Shown: positions 1 to 9,613, counted from the stretch's first letter. The stretch: DNA of 31,763 nucleotides from an uncultured Gammaproteobacteria bacterium (GCA_947258805.1 CAMYJV010000032.1:1-31763), one strand, 5' to 3'. The notes: generated by a model not told the origin, from the letters alone. Numbers and translations are program-made.

Positions 1-1
1 A

Positions 2-574
2 GAAGGCGTCGTTCGCGGGCTCTACCGCTACAAGCCGAGTGACACTGAAGCAAAGAAAGGCCGCCGCGCGCACCTGTTCGGCAGCGGGGCAATCATGAAC
101 GAGGTATTGCGCGCGCAGGAATTGCTCGCCGCTGCGGGCGTCGCGGCGGACGTCTGGAGCGTGACCAGCTACAACGAGTTGAGCCGCGAGGCGCTGCGCG
201 TGGAGCGCCACAACCTGCTGCGTGGCGAAAATAAGGAACCCTACGTGCGGCGCACGCTGGCCGGGGAAAGCGGAGTGTTCGTGGCCGCATCCGACTATAT
301 GAAGGCCTTGCCGACGAGTATCGCGCGCTGGGTACCCGGCCCTTACGTCACGCTGGGCACGGACGGTTACGGGCTAAGCGAGTCGCGGCCGGATCTGCGC
401 GACTGGTTCGAAGTCAGCGCCCAGTACATTGCTTACGCCGCGATGGCATCGCTGGCGGAAACTGGCGTGGTCAAGACGGAAGAGCTGAAGGATTGCGCAA
501 GAGCCTGGAGCATCCGCCCGGACAAGCCGGACCCGGCCTACGCCGGCCCCGCCCAGGCTCGCACCCCGCAGTAG
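2..574 (+). CDS. aceE: Pyruvate dehydrogenase E1 component, C-terminal part (partial)
   Basis: This is the 3' end of a homodimeric-type pyruvate dehydrogenase E1, the thiamine-diphosphate subunit that decarboxylates pyruvate and acetylates E2 lipoyl groups. The open frame enters from the left edge at base 2 and gives 190 residues. The segments YRYKPS, HLFGSGAIMNEVLRAQELL, DVWSVTSYNELSREA and SIARWVPGPYVTLGTDGYGLSESRPDLRDWFEVSAQYI (quoted here only as recognisable C-terminal landmarks: GTDGYGLS and RWVPGPYVTLGTDG) match the transketolase C-terminal domain of AceE. An internal ATG at 95 only marks where a shorter frame could begin. The TAG stop at 572-574 lies inside a REP palindrome that starts at 571. 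The E2 gene is not downstream, so the usual aceE-aceF order is not seen here. Confidence 0.9.
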   Translation, partial: EGVVRGLYRYKPSDTEAKKGRRAHLFGSGAIMNEVLRAQELLAAAGVAADVWSVTSYNELSREALRVERHNLLRGENKEPYVRRTLAGESGVFVAASDYMKALPTSIARWVPGPYVTLGTDGYGLSESRPDLRDWFEVSAQYIAYAAMASLAETGVVKTEELKDCARAWSIRPDKPDPAYAGPAQARTPQ

Positions 575-594
575 GAGCGGCTTCAGCCGCGATC
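571..594 (+). repeat. REP element, GTAG-headed palindrome
   Basis: A GTAG tetranucleotide is followed by a hairpin with perfect 6-bp arms, GCGGCT and AGCCGC, around a TC loop, and then GATC. The same 24 bases recur at 28486-28509, and a one-mismatch inverted copy lies at 28557-28581. GTAG plus palindrome is the classical bacterial REP layout, mobilised by RAYT (Y1-type) transposases; none is in this window. This copy supplies the aceE stop codon (572-574). Confidence 0.8.
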
Positions 595-646
595 AGGCCT
601 TGCCAATGGCGGCCTCTCGGTAGGCGCGGCGGGTTATGCTCTTGTC

Positions 647-1525
647 ATGAACAACCCTGTGAAACCCCGCCGCTCCGTGCTGTACATGCCGGGGAGCAAC
701 GAACGCGCCTTGGTGAAGGCGCGCACGCTGCCCGCGGATACGCTGATCTTTGATCTTGAAGACGCCGTGGCCCCGCAGTCGAAAACCGCGGCGAGGACCG
801 CCGTCTTAGAGGCAATCAGCGAAGGCAACTATGGCACCCGCGAACTCGTGATCCGGATCAACGCGGCTGACACCCCGTGGGGCGCAGACGACCTGGAGGC
901 TGCGGCACGCAGCGGTGCCCATGCCGTACTGCTGCCAAAAGTCCACGGCCCGGAAGACGTGGCCGCTGCCGGCCGCCGCCTGCGCACGGCCGGGGCAGCT
1001 CCGGGGCTGGGCCTCTGGATCATGGCGGAAACTCCGGACGCCATCCGGCTGATCGACCGCATCGCCACGGCGGAGCCGGCGCTGCAGGCCATCGTGATGG
1101 GCAACAACGATCTCGCCAAGGCCCTGCGCCTGCCGCCCGACCCGGCGCGCACCGGGCTGCTGCACGCCATGAGCGCCTGCATTCTCGCGGCGCGTGCGCA
1201 TGGGCTTGATATACTTGACGGCGTGTTTGGGGACCTGGTTGACCGGGCCGGCTTCGCTCTCGAATGCGGCCAGGGCAAGGCCCTGGGTTTCGACGGCAAG
1301 ACACTCATTCACCCCGGGCAGATCGACCCGGCCAACGAGATCTTCGGCGTCACTGGCGAAGACGTGGCCCGGTCCGAGGCAATCGTTGCGGCCTGGGAGA
1401 CAGCCGCCGCGGCCGGCAGGGGCGTCGCGGTGCTCGATGGGCAAATGATCGAAGCGCTGCACGCGGAGTCCGCCCGCCGGGTGCTGACGCTGCATGCAGC
1501 AATCTGCGCGCGCTCAGAGGACTGA
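647..1525 (+). CDS. CitE/CLYBL-like CoA-ester lyase (HpcH/HpaI aldolase family)
   Basis: This is a 292-residue TIM-barrel lyase of the citrate lyase beta-subunit-like family, which cleaves or hydrolyses malyl-CoA or citramalyl-CoA type esters with Mg2+. Seen in the sequence: RRSVLYMPGSNERAL at the N-terminus, FDLEDAV, VIRINA, HAVLLPKV, the metal-site glutamate in MAETPDA, the aspartate in GNNDLAKAL, and GFDGKTLIHPGQI near the C-terminus. Citrate lyase alpha and gamma subunits are absent, so it is a stand-alone enzyme. It lies 6 bp upstream of methylmalonyl-CoA mutase and heads the operon. That context favours citramalyl-CoA lyase or malyl-CoA thioesterase/lyase activity linked to the propionate route, but the sequence does not settle which. 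No clear Shine-Dalgarno precedes the ATG. A TATGCT at 635-640 would place transcription start about at the ATG, so a leaderless message is possible. Confidence 0.82.
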   Translation: MNNPVKPRRSVLYMPGSNERALVKARTLPADTLIFDLEDAVAPQSKTAARTAVLEAISEGNYGTRELVIRINAADTPWGADDLEAAARSGAHAVLLPKVHGPEDVAAAGRRLRTAGAAPGLGLWIMAETPDAIRLIDRIATAEPALQAIVMGNNDLAKALRLPPDPARTGLLHAMSACILAARAHGLDILDGVFGDLVDRAGFALECGQGKALGFDGKTLIHPGQIDPANEIFGVTGEDVARSEAIVAAWETAAAAGRGVAVLDGQMIEALHAESARRVLTLHAAICARSED

Positions 1526-1531
1526 GACTGG

Positions 1532-3685
1532 ATGGCAAAAAAGAACAATCCATCGATGGCAGACTGGCAGGAGCTGGCCCGCAAGGAGCGCAAGGGCCGG
1601 GACCCTGAAGAACTGGTCTGGGAGACCCCGGAAGGCATCCCGGTAAATCCGGTGTACACGGCGGCAGATCTCGACAAGCTGGCGCACCTGGACGGCCTGC
1701 CGGGCTTTGCCCCGTTCACGCGCGGGCCCCGGGCTACGATGTACGCGGGACGGCCGTGGACAGTGCGCCAGTACGCCGGCTTCTCCACGGCGGAAGAATC
1801 CAACGCGTTCTATCGCAACAACCTCGCGGCCGGCCAGACGGGCCTGTCGGTGGCTTTCGACCTGGCTACCCATCGCGGCTACGACTCCGACCACCCGCGC
1901 GTGGTGGGCGACGTAGGCAAGGCCGGCGTGGCCATCGACACCGTTGAAGACATGAAGACACTCTTCGACGGCATCCCGCTCGACAAGATGTCTGTGTCCA
2001 TGACCATGAACGGCGCGGTGATCCCCGTCATGGCCATGTACATCGTCGCGGCGGAGGAACAGGGCGTGTCGCCCGAGCAACTGGCCGGGACCCTGCAAAA
2101 CGACATTCTGAAAGAATTCATGGTCCGCAACACCTACATCTATCCGCCGGCCCCATCCATGCGGATCGTGGCGGACATCATCGGCTATACGGCGAACCAC
2201 ATGCCGCGCTTCAACTCCGTCTCCATTTCCGGTTATCACATGCTGGAAGCCGGGGCGACGTGCGTGCAGGAACTCGGCTTCACCATTGCCGACGGCATCG
2301 AGTACGTGCGGGCGGCGCTGGCCAGCGGCCTCAAAGTGGACAAGTTTGCCCCGCGGCTGTCCTTCTTCTTCGGCATTGGCATGAACTTCTTCATGGAAGC
2401 GGCCAAGCTGCGCGCCGCGCGCCTGCTGTGGGCCGAGTTGATGCAAGAGATGTTTGCGCCGGAAGACCCTCGCTCGCTGATGCTGCGCACCCACTGCCAG
2501 ACCTCCGGCGTCAGCCTGACGAGCCAGGACCCTTACAACAATGTGATTCGGACCACGGTGGAAGCCCTGGCGGCAGTGCTGGGCGGTACGCAGTCGCTGC
2601 ACACCAACTCATTTGACGAAGCGCTGGCGCTGCCAACGCCCTTCTCCGCCCATATTGCGCGCAACACTCAGCTCGTGCTGCAGGAAGAAACGGGCATTAC
2701 CCGTGTCGTGGATCCGCTGGCCGGGTCTTACTACGTAGAAAGCCTGACCGCATCACTGGCGGCAGAAGCCCGCAAGCTGATTGACGAAGTCGAAGCCATG
2801 GGCGGCATGACCAAAGCAGTGGAATCGGGCATGCCCAAGTTGCGTATCGAGCAGGCGGCAGCGCTGCGCCAGGCGCGCATCGACCGCGGCGAAGAAGTGA
2901 TCGTCGGGGTGAACAAGTACCGGCGCGAAGACGAACCGGAAATCGACGTGCTGGACATCGACAACTCAGCGGTCCGGGAATCCCAGGTCGCAAACCTGCA
3001 GGCGGTGCGCGCTGGCCGGGACACCAACGCGTGTCAGCAGGCTCTCGACGCGCTGACGGCCGCCGCGAACAGCGGCACCGGCAACCTGCTGGAGCTGGCG
3101 GTCACCGCCGCCCGCGCCCGCGCCAGCGTCGGCGAGATTTCAGACGCCATGGAAGCCAGCTTTGGGAGGCATCGTGCCGTGATCCAGTCTATCAGCGGAG
3201 TTTACGGGTCGGCCTACGAGGGCGACGAAGCCTTCGCCGGCATCCAGCGCGACGTGGAGCGCTTTGCGACGGAAGACGCCCGGCGCCCGCGCATGCTGGT
3301 GGTGAAGCTCGGCCAGGACGGTCACGACCGCGGCGCCAAGGTCATCACGACGGCTTTCGCGGACCTCGGTTTCGATGTCGATATCGGGCCGCTGTTCCAG
3401 ACGCCGGACGAAGGCGCCCGCCACGCGATCGAAAACGACGTGCACGTGGTGGGAATTTCGTCCCAGGCCGCCGGGCACAAAACGCTGGTGCCCCAGCTCA
3501 TCGACGCGTTGAAAGCCCAGGGCGCCGGCGACATCATCGTCGTGTGCGGCGGCGTGATTCCGCCGAAAGACTACGACGAGCTGAAAGCTGCCGGCGTGTC
3601 GGCCATATTTGGACCGGGCACGAACATTCCGGCCGCGGCTCATGAAGTGCTGGGCCTGATCCGGCAGCGGCGCATGGCCGCCTGA
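1532..3685 (+). CDS. Methylmalonyl-CoA mutase, single-chain, B12-dependent
   Basis: The 717-residue enzyme interconverts (R)-methylmalonyl-CoA and succinyl-CoA using adenosylcobalamin. The N-terminal barrel carries [18 protein letters not shown], which holds the active-site tyrosine. It also carries [21 protein letters not shown] with the CoA-contacting arginine, and [11 protein letters not shown] with the catalytic histidine. The C-terminal cobalamin domain starts with [14 protein letters not shown], whose DxHxxG motif (D596, H598) provides the lower-axial His ligand. It continues with [10 protein letters not shown] and [12 protein letters not shown]. The length matches the single-polypeptide bacterial catalytic chain (about 715-730), with no separate small subunit. 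The next genes (PccB, PccA, MeaB, epimerase) make up the rest of the propionyl-CoA to succinyl-CoA pathway. Confidence 0.95.
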   Translation: MAKKNNPSMADWQELARKERKGRDPEELVWETPEGIPVNPVYTAADLDKLAHLDGLPGFAPFTRGPRATMYAGRPWTVRQYAGFSTAEESNAFYRNNLAAGQTGLSVAFDLATHRGYDSDHPRVVGDVGKAGVAIDTVEDMKTLFDGIPLDKMSVSMTMNGAVIPVMAMYIVAAEEQGVSPEQLAGTLQNDILKEFMVRNTYIYPPAPSMRIVADIIGYTANHMPRFNSVSISGYHMLEAGATCVQELGFTIADGIEYVRAALASGLKVDKFAPRLSFFFGIGMNFFMEAAKLRAARLLWAELMQEMFAPEDPRSLMLRTHCQTSGVSLTSQDPYNNVIRTTVEALAAVLGGTQSLHTNSFDEALALPTPFSAHIARNTQLVLQEETGITRVVDPLAGSYYVESLTASLAAEARKLIDEVEAMGGMTKAVESGMPKLRIEQAAALRQARIDRGEEVIVGVNKYRREDEPEIDVLDIDNSAVRESQVANLQAVRAGRDTNACQQALDALTAAANSGTGNLLELAVTAARARASVGEISDAMEASFGRHRAVIQSISGVYGSAYEGDEAFAGIQRDVERFATEDARRPRMLVVKLGQDGHDRGAKVITTAFADLGFDVDIGPLFQTPDEGARHAIENDVHVVGISSQAAGHKTLVPQLIDALKAQGAGDIIVVCGGVIPPKDYDELKAAGVSAIFGPGTNIPAAAHEVLGLIRQRRMAA

Positions 3686-3729
3686 CGCGGGCCCGCCGGG
3701 CACGAGCAACAATAACGACGGAGCCATTC

Positions 3730-5262
3730 ATGCAGGACATCATCCAGCGACTCGCCGAAAAGCGCGAGGCGGCGCAACTCGGCGGTGGTCAGCGGCGTAT
3801 CGACGCTCAGCATGCCAAGGGCAAACTGACGGCACGGGAACGCATCGAATTGCTGCTGGACGAGGGCAGCTTCGAGGAATGGGACCTGTTCGTGGAGCAC
3901 CGCTGCACGGACTTCGGCATGGCCGACCAGAAGATTCCCGGCGACGGCGTAGTGACCGGCTACGGCACCATCAACGGCCGGCTGGTATTCGTATTCAGCC
4001 AGGACTTCACGGTGTTCGGCGGCTCACTGTCCGAGCCCCACGCCGAGAAGATCTGCAAGATCATGGACCAGGCCATGAAGGTGGGCGCGCCGGTCATTGG
4101 CCTGAACGATTCCGGCGGCGCGCGCATCCAGGAAGGCGTCGCATCCCTCGGCGGCTACGCCGACGTATTCCAGAAGAACGTGCTGGCGTCCGGCGTGGTC
4201 CCGCAAATTTCAGTGATCATGGGCCCGTGCGCGGGGGGCGCCGTGTATTCACCGGCCATGACGGACTTCATTTTCATGGTGCAGGACACCTCGTACATGT
4301 TCGTGACCGGGCCCGACGTGGTGAAGACCGTGACCCACGAAGTGGTGACAGCCGAAGAGCTGGGCGGCGCCGTGACCCACACGACCAAATCGGGCGTCGC
4401 GGACCTGGCCCTGGAAAACGACGTGGAAGCGCTGCTGGCCACCCGGCGTTTCTTCAACTTCCTGCCGGCCAACAATCGCGAGAAGGCGCCGGTCTGGCCG
4501 ACGACCGACCTCGGCTCGCGCGTAGAGGTGTCGCTGGACACCCTGGTGCCGGACGATCCGGCCAAGCCCTATGACATCCGCGAAGTCATTCTGAAAGTGG
4601 CTGACGAAGGCGACTTTTTTGAGACCCAGCCGGGCTACGCGCAAAACATTGTCGTGGGCTTCATTCGCCTGGAAGGCCACGTGGTGGGCGTGGTGGCGAA
4701 CCAGCCCATGGTGCTGGCGGGCTGCCTGGATATCGACTCGGCAAAAAAAGGCGGGCGCTTCGTGCGCTTCTGCGACGCGTTCAACATACCGATACTGACC
4801 CTGGTCGACGTGCCCGGCTTCATGCCCGGCACGGCCCAGGAATACGGCGGCATCATCAAACACGGTGCGAAGCTGCTGTATGCCTATGCCGAGGCCACGG
4901 TGCCGAAGGTCACGCTGATTACCCGCAAGGCTTACGGCGGCGCTTACGATGTGATGGCGTCGAAACACCTGCGCGGCGACGTCAACCTGGCCTGGCCCAG
5001 CGCCGAGATTGCGGTGATGGGCCCAAAGGGTGCAGTGGAGATCATTTTCCGCAAGGATCTCGGCGACGCGGACAAGATTGCGGCGCGCACGGAAGAGTAC
5101 CGGCAGAAATTTGCCAACCCCTTCATCGCTGGCAGCCGCGGTTACATCGACGATGTCATCATGCCGCGCGATACGCGGGTAAGGGTCTGTCGTTCCTTCG
5201 CCATGTTGCGCGAGAAGAAACTGGAAAATCCGTGGCGCAAGCACGGCAACATCCCCCTGTAG
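3730..5262 (+). CDS. pccB: Propionyl-CoA carboxylase, beta (carboxyltransferase) subunit
   Basis: This 510-residue carboxyltransferase transfers CO2 from carboxybiotin to propionyl-CoA. The N-terminal half has the acyl-CoA oxyanion-hole region ([23 protein letters not shown]). The C-terminal half has the biotin-side site ([27 protein letters not shown]; key elements DVPGF and GGII) and [11 protein letters not shown]. An Asp in this last segment is associated in the family with propionyl-CoA rather than acetyl-CoA preference; I recall this from actinobacterial enzymes and did not test it. A GGAG lies 7 nt before the ATG. The gap to the mutase is 44 bp, and pccA follows after 13 bp. Being next to pccA and mutase rather than leucine-catabolism genes argues against methylcrotonyl-CoA carboxylase. 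Confidence 0.93.
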   Translation: MQDIIQRLAEKREAAQLGGGQRRIDAQHAKGKLTARERIELLLDEGSFEEWDLFVEHRCTDFGMADQKIPGDGVVTGYGTINGRLVFVFSQDFTVFGGSLSEPHAEKICKIMDQAMKVGAPVIGLNDSGGARIQEGVASLGGYADVFQKNVLASGVVPQISVIMGPCAGGAVYSPAMTDFIFMVQDTSYMFVTGPDVVKTVTHEVVTAEELGGAVTHTTKSGVADLALENDVEALLATRRFFNFLPANNREKAPVWPTTDLGSRVEVSLDTLVPDDPAKPYDIREVILKVADEGDFFETQPGYAQNIVVGFIRLEGHVVGVVANQPMVLAGCLDIDSAKKGGRFVRFCDAFNIPILTLVDVPGFMPGTAQEYGGIIKHGAKLLYAYAEATVPKVTLITRKAYGGAYDVMASKHLRGDVNLAWPSAEIAVMGPKGAVEIIFRKDLGDADKIAARTEEYRQKFANPFIAGSRGYIDDVIMPRDTRVRVCRSFAMLREKKLENPWRKHGNIPL

Positions 5263-5275
5263 AAAGGCGCCGAGC

Positions 5276-7261
5276 ATGTTCGACAAGATCCTGATTGCCA
5301 ACCGCGGCGAAATTGCCTGCCGCGTAATGAAAACGGCCCGCCGCATGGGAATAGCGACCGTGGCCGTGTATTCGGACGCCGACCGCGATGCGCTGCACGT
5401 GCTGATGGCAGACGAGGCCGTGCACATCGGTCCGGCGCCGTCGGCGAAGAGCTACCTGGTCATCGACCGGATCGTTGCAGCCTGCAAGGAAACCGGCGCC
5501 CAGGCCGTACACCCGGGTTACGGCTTTTTGTCCGAGAACGCCGCGTTCACCGAGGCGCTGGACGCCGCCGGTATTGCCTTTATCGGCCCCGCCGTGAAAG
5601 CCATCACGAGCATGGGCGACAAGATCACGTCGAAGAAGCTGGCGGCGGAGGCCGGCGTCAGCACCGTGCCCGGCTACACCGGGGTCATCGACGGCCCGGA
5701 CCATGCGGTAGAGATCGCCCGTGACATCGGCTACCCGGTGATGCTAAAGGCCAGCGCCGGCGGCGGTGGCAAAGGCATGCGTGTGGTCTGGAACGACGAA
5801 GAGTGCCGGGACGGCTTTGAGCGGGCCACGAACGAGGCGGTTTCGAGCTTTGGCGACGGCCGGGTCTTTGCGGAGAAATTCATCGAAGAACCGCGGCACA
5901 TCGAAATCCAGGTGCTTGCCGATACCCACGGCAACGTGATCTATCTCGGCGAGCGCGAATGCTCGATTCAGCGCCGCCACCAAAAGGTCATAGAGGAAGC
6001 CCCGTCCCCGTTCCTGGACAGAAAGACCCGCCGGGCCATGGGTGAACAGGCGGTCGCGCTGGCGCAAGCCGTGGACTACCGCTCCGCCGGCACCGTCGAG
6101 TTCATTGTCGACGCAGAGCGAAATTTCTACTTCCTGGAAATGAACACCCGGCTGCAGGTGGAACACCCGGTCACCGAACTGGTCACCCGCCAGGATCTTG
6201 TCGAGCTGATGATCCGGGTAGCGGCAGGCGAGAAACTTCCCCTCAGCCAGGCCGACGTTACGCTGAAGGGGTGGGCCATCGAGGCCCGCGTTTACGCCGA
6301 GGACCCGTTCCGGAACTTTCTGCCTTCCATCGGCCGCCTGTCGCACTACCAGCCGCCGGTGGAAAGCGACACGGTCCGCATCGACACCGGCATCCGGGAA
6401 GGCAGCGAAGTCTCGATGTACTACGACCCGATGATCGCAAAAGTCATTACCTATGGCGACGATCGCGACCAGGCCATCGACAACATGAACGACGCGCTGG
6501 ATGCGTACCTGATCCGCGGCGTATCGCACAACATAAGTTTCCTGAACGCGCTGCTGGCGCATCCGCGCTTCCGCGAAGGCAGGCTGTCTACAAATTTTAT
6601 CGCCGAGGAATACCCGGACGGATTTCACGCCGCCGACGTACCCCACGACGATCCCAGCCTGCCGGTAGCCATGGCTGCGATGGTGCACCGCACGCTGATG
6701 GACCGGGCAGCGCGACTGGAAGGCCAGCTGCCCAGCCGCGAAAAGACAGTCAGTCCTGAGTTTGTGGTCATCATCGAGCGCGAACCCTGTCCCGTGAACG
6801 TGATCCCCATAGAAGGCGGCTTCGAAGTCACTCGTGGCGACTCCGTCTACCGGATCATCACGCGCTGGCAGCCCGGGCAGGCGCTGGTCAAAGCGGTAGT
6901 AAACGGCAAGCCCGTCTGCTTTCAGCTCGACCGGGTCGGGCTCCACTACCGGCTGTCTCATCGCGGCGGCCAGGTCCAGGCCCTCGTGGTGTCGCCCAGG
7001 GTCGCGGAACTGGCCGCGCTGATGCCGGAGAAACAGCCGCCGGACCTGTCCAAGTTCCTGCTGTCACCCATGCCGGGCCTGCTGGTGCGCATGGCCGTGA
7101 CTGCAGGTGAAGAAGTGAAGGCTGGCGAAGAACTGGCCGTCGTGGAGGCGATGAAAATGGAAAACAGCCTGCGCGCCGACGAAGACGTGGTAATCGCCAA
7201 GGTGCTGGCCGACGAAGGCCAGAGCCTGATCGTCGACCAGCCGATTCTCGAGTTCGAGTAG
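5276..7261 (+). CDS. pccA: Propionyl-CoA carboxylase, alpha (biotin carboxylase/BCCP) subunit
   Basis: The 661-residue chain charges biotin with bicarbonate using ATP. Visible parts, in order: the biotin carboxylase N-domain (MFDKILIANRGEIACRV), the ATP-grasp glycine loop KASAGGGGKGMRVV, HIEIQVLADTHGNVIYLGERECSIQRRHQK (Mg/ATP site; recognisable core ERECSIQRRHQK), and the EMNTRLQVEHPVTE active-site strand. A linker (BT-like) region from about residue 480 follows, and a C-terminal biotinyl domain carries EAMKM with the acceptor Lys627. The length fits PccA/MccA-type fused alpha chains. It sits 13 bp after pccB and 11 bp before meaB, so translation is probably coupled. Confidence 0.93.
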   Translation: MFDKILIANRGEIACRVMKTARRMGIATVAVYSDADRDALHVLMADEAVHIGPAPSAKSYLVIDRIVAACKETGAQAVHPGYGFLSENAAFTEALDAAGIAFIGPAVKAITSMGDKITSKKLAAEAGVSTVPGYTGVIDGPDHAVEIARDIGYPVMLKASAGGGGKGMRVVWNDEECRDGFERATNEAVSSFGDGRVFAEKFIEEPRHIEIQVLADTHGNVIYLGERECSIQRRHQKVIEEAPSPFLDRKTRRAMGEQAVALAQAVDYRSAGTVEFIVDAERNFYFLEMNTRLQVEHPVTELVTRQDLVELMIRVAAGEKLPLSQADVTLKGWAIEARVYAEDPFRNFLPSIGRLSHYQPPVESDTVRIDTGIREGSEVSMYYDPMIAKVITYGDDRDQAIDNMNDALDAYLIRGVSHNISFLNALLAHPRFREGRLSTNFIAEEYPDGFHAADVPHDDPSLPVAMAAMVHRTLMDRAARLEGQLPSREKTVSPEFVVIIEREPCPVNVIPIEGGFEVTRGDSVYRIITRWQPGQALVKAVVNGKPVCFQLDRVGLHYRLSHRGGQVQALVVSPRVAELAALMPEKQPPDLSKFLLSPMPGLLVRMAVTAGEEVKAGEELAVVEAMKMENSLRADEDVVIAKVLADEGQSLIVDQPILEFE

Positions 7262-7272
7262 CAGTCGGGGGC

Positions 7273-8268
7273 ATGGCTAAACCCGACCCGGCTCGGCTTG
7301 CAGATGCGCTGTTGCAGGGCGACCGCCGGGCCCTCGCCCAGGCCATCACACTGGTGGAATCCGCACGGCCGGAAGATCGCGAACCGGGCGACCGCTTGCT
7401 GGAAAAGCTGGCGGCGCAAGCAGGCGACAGCATTCGCATCGGCATTTCCGGCGTTCCGGGCGTGGGCAAGTCCACGTTCATCGAGAGCTTCGGTAACTAC
7501 CTGATCGACCGGGGCGAACGGCTGGCCGTGCTGGCAGTAGACCCGTCATCTGCACTCAGCGGCGGGTCCATCCTCGGCGACAAAACGCGGATGGAAATCC
7601 TGTCGCGCCGGGAAGAGGCCTTTATCCGGCCCTCGCCCGCCGGACGCACCCTCGGCGGCGTGGCCAGGCACACGCGCGAGACAATGCTGCTCGTGGAAGC
7701 GGCCGGCTTTAACGTCGTGCTGGTGGAAACCGTCGGTGTGGGCCAGTCAGAAACGGCCGTGGCGGAAATGACGGACTTGTTCATGTTGCTGCTGCTGCCC
7801 GGCGGCGGCGATGAGCTCCAGGGAATCAAGCGCGGTATCGTCGAACTTGCCGACCTGATTGTCGTAAACAAGGCCGACGGCGATCTGGCAGCGGCGGCTA
7901 ACCGCGCGGCAGCAGACTATCGCAATGCGCTGGGCTTTCTGCATCCCCGGCATCCGGACTGGGAGGTCCCTGTGAATACCTGTTCGGCCCTGGAGAATCG
8001 GGGCATCGAAGACGTGTGGGCAACGATAGAACGATTCCGCGCCACGATGACCGATAATGGCGAACTATCGCGGTCGCGCGCCGCCCAGGCCCTCGCATGG
8101 CTGTGGGACGAGACCGCGGAGCAACTACTGGAAACCTTGAAAGGCGACGCCGCCGTGCGCCAGCGAATAGGCGAACTGGAAGACGCGGTAACCGCCGGCC
8201 GCACCTCGCCGCGGGTGGCTGCCCACGCGCTGGTCGAACAATTCTGGCAGGAGAAAGGCAAGCAATGA
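7273..8268 (+). CDS. meaB: Methylmalonyl-CoA mutase-associated GTPase MeaB (ArgK family)
   Basis: This is a 331-residue G3E-type P-loop GTPase that protects the mutase and gates adenosylcobalamin delivery and exchange. Visible motifs are the Walker A loop GVPGVGKST (residues 60-68), VDPSSALSGGSILGDKTRM, VETVGVGQSE with the switch/Walker B region, and NKADGD for guanine recognition. A GGGGG run just before the ATG serves as ribosome binding site. The stop codon overlaps the epimerase start (ATGA at 8265-8268). Its position between pccA and the epimerase in a mutase operon fits MeaB rather than a hydrogenase or urease chaperone of the same superfamily. Confidence 0.93.
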   Translation: MAKPDPARLADALLQGDRRALAQAITLVESARPEDREPGDRLLEKLAAQAGDSIRIGISGVPGVGKSTFIESFGNYLIDRGERLAVLAVDPSSALSGGSILGDKTRMEILSRREEAFIRPSPAGRTLGGVARHTRETMLLVEAAGFNVVLVETVGVGQSETAVAEMTDLFMLLLLPGGGDELQGIKRGIVELADLIVVNKADGDLAAAANRAAADYRNALGFLHPRHPDWEVPVNTCSALENRGIEDVWATIERFRATMTDNGELSRSRAAQALAWLWDETAEQLLETLKGDAAVRQRIGELEDAVTAGRTSPRVAAHALVEQFWQEKGKQ

Positions 8269-8669
8269 TTGGCAAACTGAATCATGTGGCCATCGTCGTC
8301 CCCGACCTGGCGGCCGCCAGCGCTATCTATCGGGACACGCTGGGCGCTGACGTGTCGGCGCCGGAAGACCTGCCCGAGCATGGCGTTACCACCGTATTCG
8401 TGAACCTGCCCAATACCAAGATCGAACTGCTGCACCCGTTCGGCGAGGGCTCACCCATCGCGAAGTTCCTCGACCGGAATCCCGCCGGTGGCATTCATCA
8501 TCTCTGTTATGAAGTGGCCGACATCCTGGCGGCGCGGGATCATCTGATCGCCCAGGGCGCCCGGGTGCTGGGCAACGGTCAACCGCGAACGGGGGCTCAC
8601 GGCAAGCCCGTGTTGTTCCTGCACCCAAAAGACTTCTGCGGCACGCTGCTGGAAATCGAAGAGATTTGA
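8265..8669 (+). CDS. mce: Methylmalonyl-CoA epimerase
   Basis: The 134-residue vicinal-oxygen-chelate protein interconverts (S)- and (R)-methylmalonyl-CoA, the step between carboxylase and mutase. The two VOC modules are visible: MIGKLNHVAIVVPDL opens the first, and GGIHHLCYEVADI opens the second. Likely metal ligands are the His of LNHVAI, the His of HHLCYEV and the terminal Glu of TLLEIEEI. The HPKDFCGTLLEI ending is typical of the family. I chose the ATG at 8265, which overlaps the meaB stop by four bases and matches the normal family N-terminus; the open frame extends further upstream only inside meaB. It is the last gene of the operon. The 69 bp that follow show no clear terminator. Confidence 0.92.
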   Translation: MIGKLNHVAIVVPDLAAASAIYRDTLGADVSAPEDLPEHGVTTVFVNLPNTKIELLHPFGEGSPIAKFLDRNPAGGIHHLCYEVADILAARDHLIAQGARVLGNGQPRTGAHGKPVLFLHPKDFCGTLLEIEEI

Positions 8670-8738
8670 ACTCCGATTCAACTCGGCGACGCGAGGTTTT
8701 CACAGGCCCGCAAGCTGCCACGCCAACCCTCACCAACC

Positions 8739-9602
8739 CTACCAGGGCATCTCCCGCCCGTCGTAGTTCAGAAACTGTCCGGGATTGTCCGGCGACAAAT
8801 CGTCAATGCGTACGCGGAGGTCCGCCACCGCGTCCGTCGTGGTCTGCAGCTGAATGATGCCCTGCTCGATCAGCGGCATCACCGGCTTGAACTGCTCTGG
8901 CACCGGGTCGCCGGGCTTCAGATCGAGGATGCCGCGCGTATCCACGAGCCCCGGGTTAATCAAACCAACCGCGATGCCGTCGCCTGCCAGGTGCAGGGAC
9001 AGGTTCCTCGCAATCAGGTGCAGACCTGCCTTGCTCGCCCGATACGGCAGATAGCTGTTCGGGGCGGCGCTAACCTGGCTGATAGAGCCGGCGGCACTAC
9101 CCAGTATCACGACTTTTTTCTGCTGACTGGCGGCAACGTTGTTCCGGAACGCAACGACCACGCGGGTCGTCCCCATCGTGTTCGTCAGCAAGATGCGCTC
9201 GAACAGCTCGAAGTCGATGGCCGGATATTCCTGCGGCCCGGGATCGCCCAGCAACGCGGCATTGTTGAGCAACACGTCAATCGGCTGGCCACGGTACTTG
9301 TCAGCCAGCGCCGCCACGCTGTCCGCCGCGGCAATATCCAGGGTCTCAACCACCACTTTCGGGTGTTCAGCAGCGATCTCCAGCAGTGCTTCCGCCCGCG
9401 ACGGGCGCCTGCAGGTGGCAATGACACGCCAGCCTGCCGCAGCGTACTGCCTGGCGAATTCCAGCCCGATACCGCGATTCGAGCCGGTGATCAGCACCGT
9501 GCTGTCAGCCGTGGGTGCGTCGTCCATTGTCCAAGCCCTCTCCGTGTGGCTGGCCACTAGACCGAGCAGGGCCAGAGCCAGCATTTTATGAATTACCGTC
9601 AC
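8739..9602 (-). CDS. Short-chain dehydrogenase/reductase, possibly with signal peptide
   Basis: This is a classical SDR oxidoreductase. From a GTG at 9602 it has 287 residues, with the cofactor loop TGSNRGIG (39-46), NNAA (113-116), a catalytic Ser in ILGSAAGS and the YRASK catalytic Tyr187/Lys191. The C-rich arginines after the second strand (ATCRRPSR) suggest NADP preference. The start is uncertain. The GTG has a GGGGAGG 4 nt upstream and adds MTVIHKMLALALLGLVASH, which looks like a signal peptide or membrane anchor. An ATG at 9527 has AGAGGG 8 nt upstream and would give a plain cytoplasmic SDR of 262 residues. It is divergent from a TonB receptor across 98 bp, so co-regulation is likely. 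The substrate is unknown. Confidence 0.8.
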   Translation of the reverse strand: MTVIHKMLALALLGLVASHTERAWTMDDAPTADSTVLITGSNRGIGLEFARQYAAAGWRVIATCRRPSRAEALLEIAAEHPKVVVETLDIAAADSVAALADKYRGQPIDVLLNNAALLGDPGPQEYPAIDFELFERILLTNTMGTTRVVVAFRNNVAASQQKKVVILGSAAGSISQVSAAPNSYLPYRASKAGLHLIARNLSLHLAGDGIAVGLINPGLVDTRGILDLKPGDPVPEQFKPVMPLIEQGIIQLQTTTDAVADLRVRIDDLSPDNPGQFLNYDGREMPW

Positions 9603-9613
9603 GCGGCCTCCCC

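Noticed and set aside
4249..5427. Long open frames on the - strand across pccB/pccA (also 1514-2602 and 5744-6961)
   Set aside because: They mirror well-identified genes and contain no family motif, so they are codon-bias shadows.
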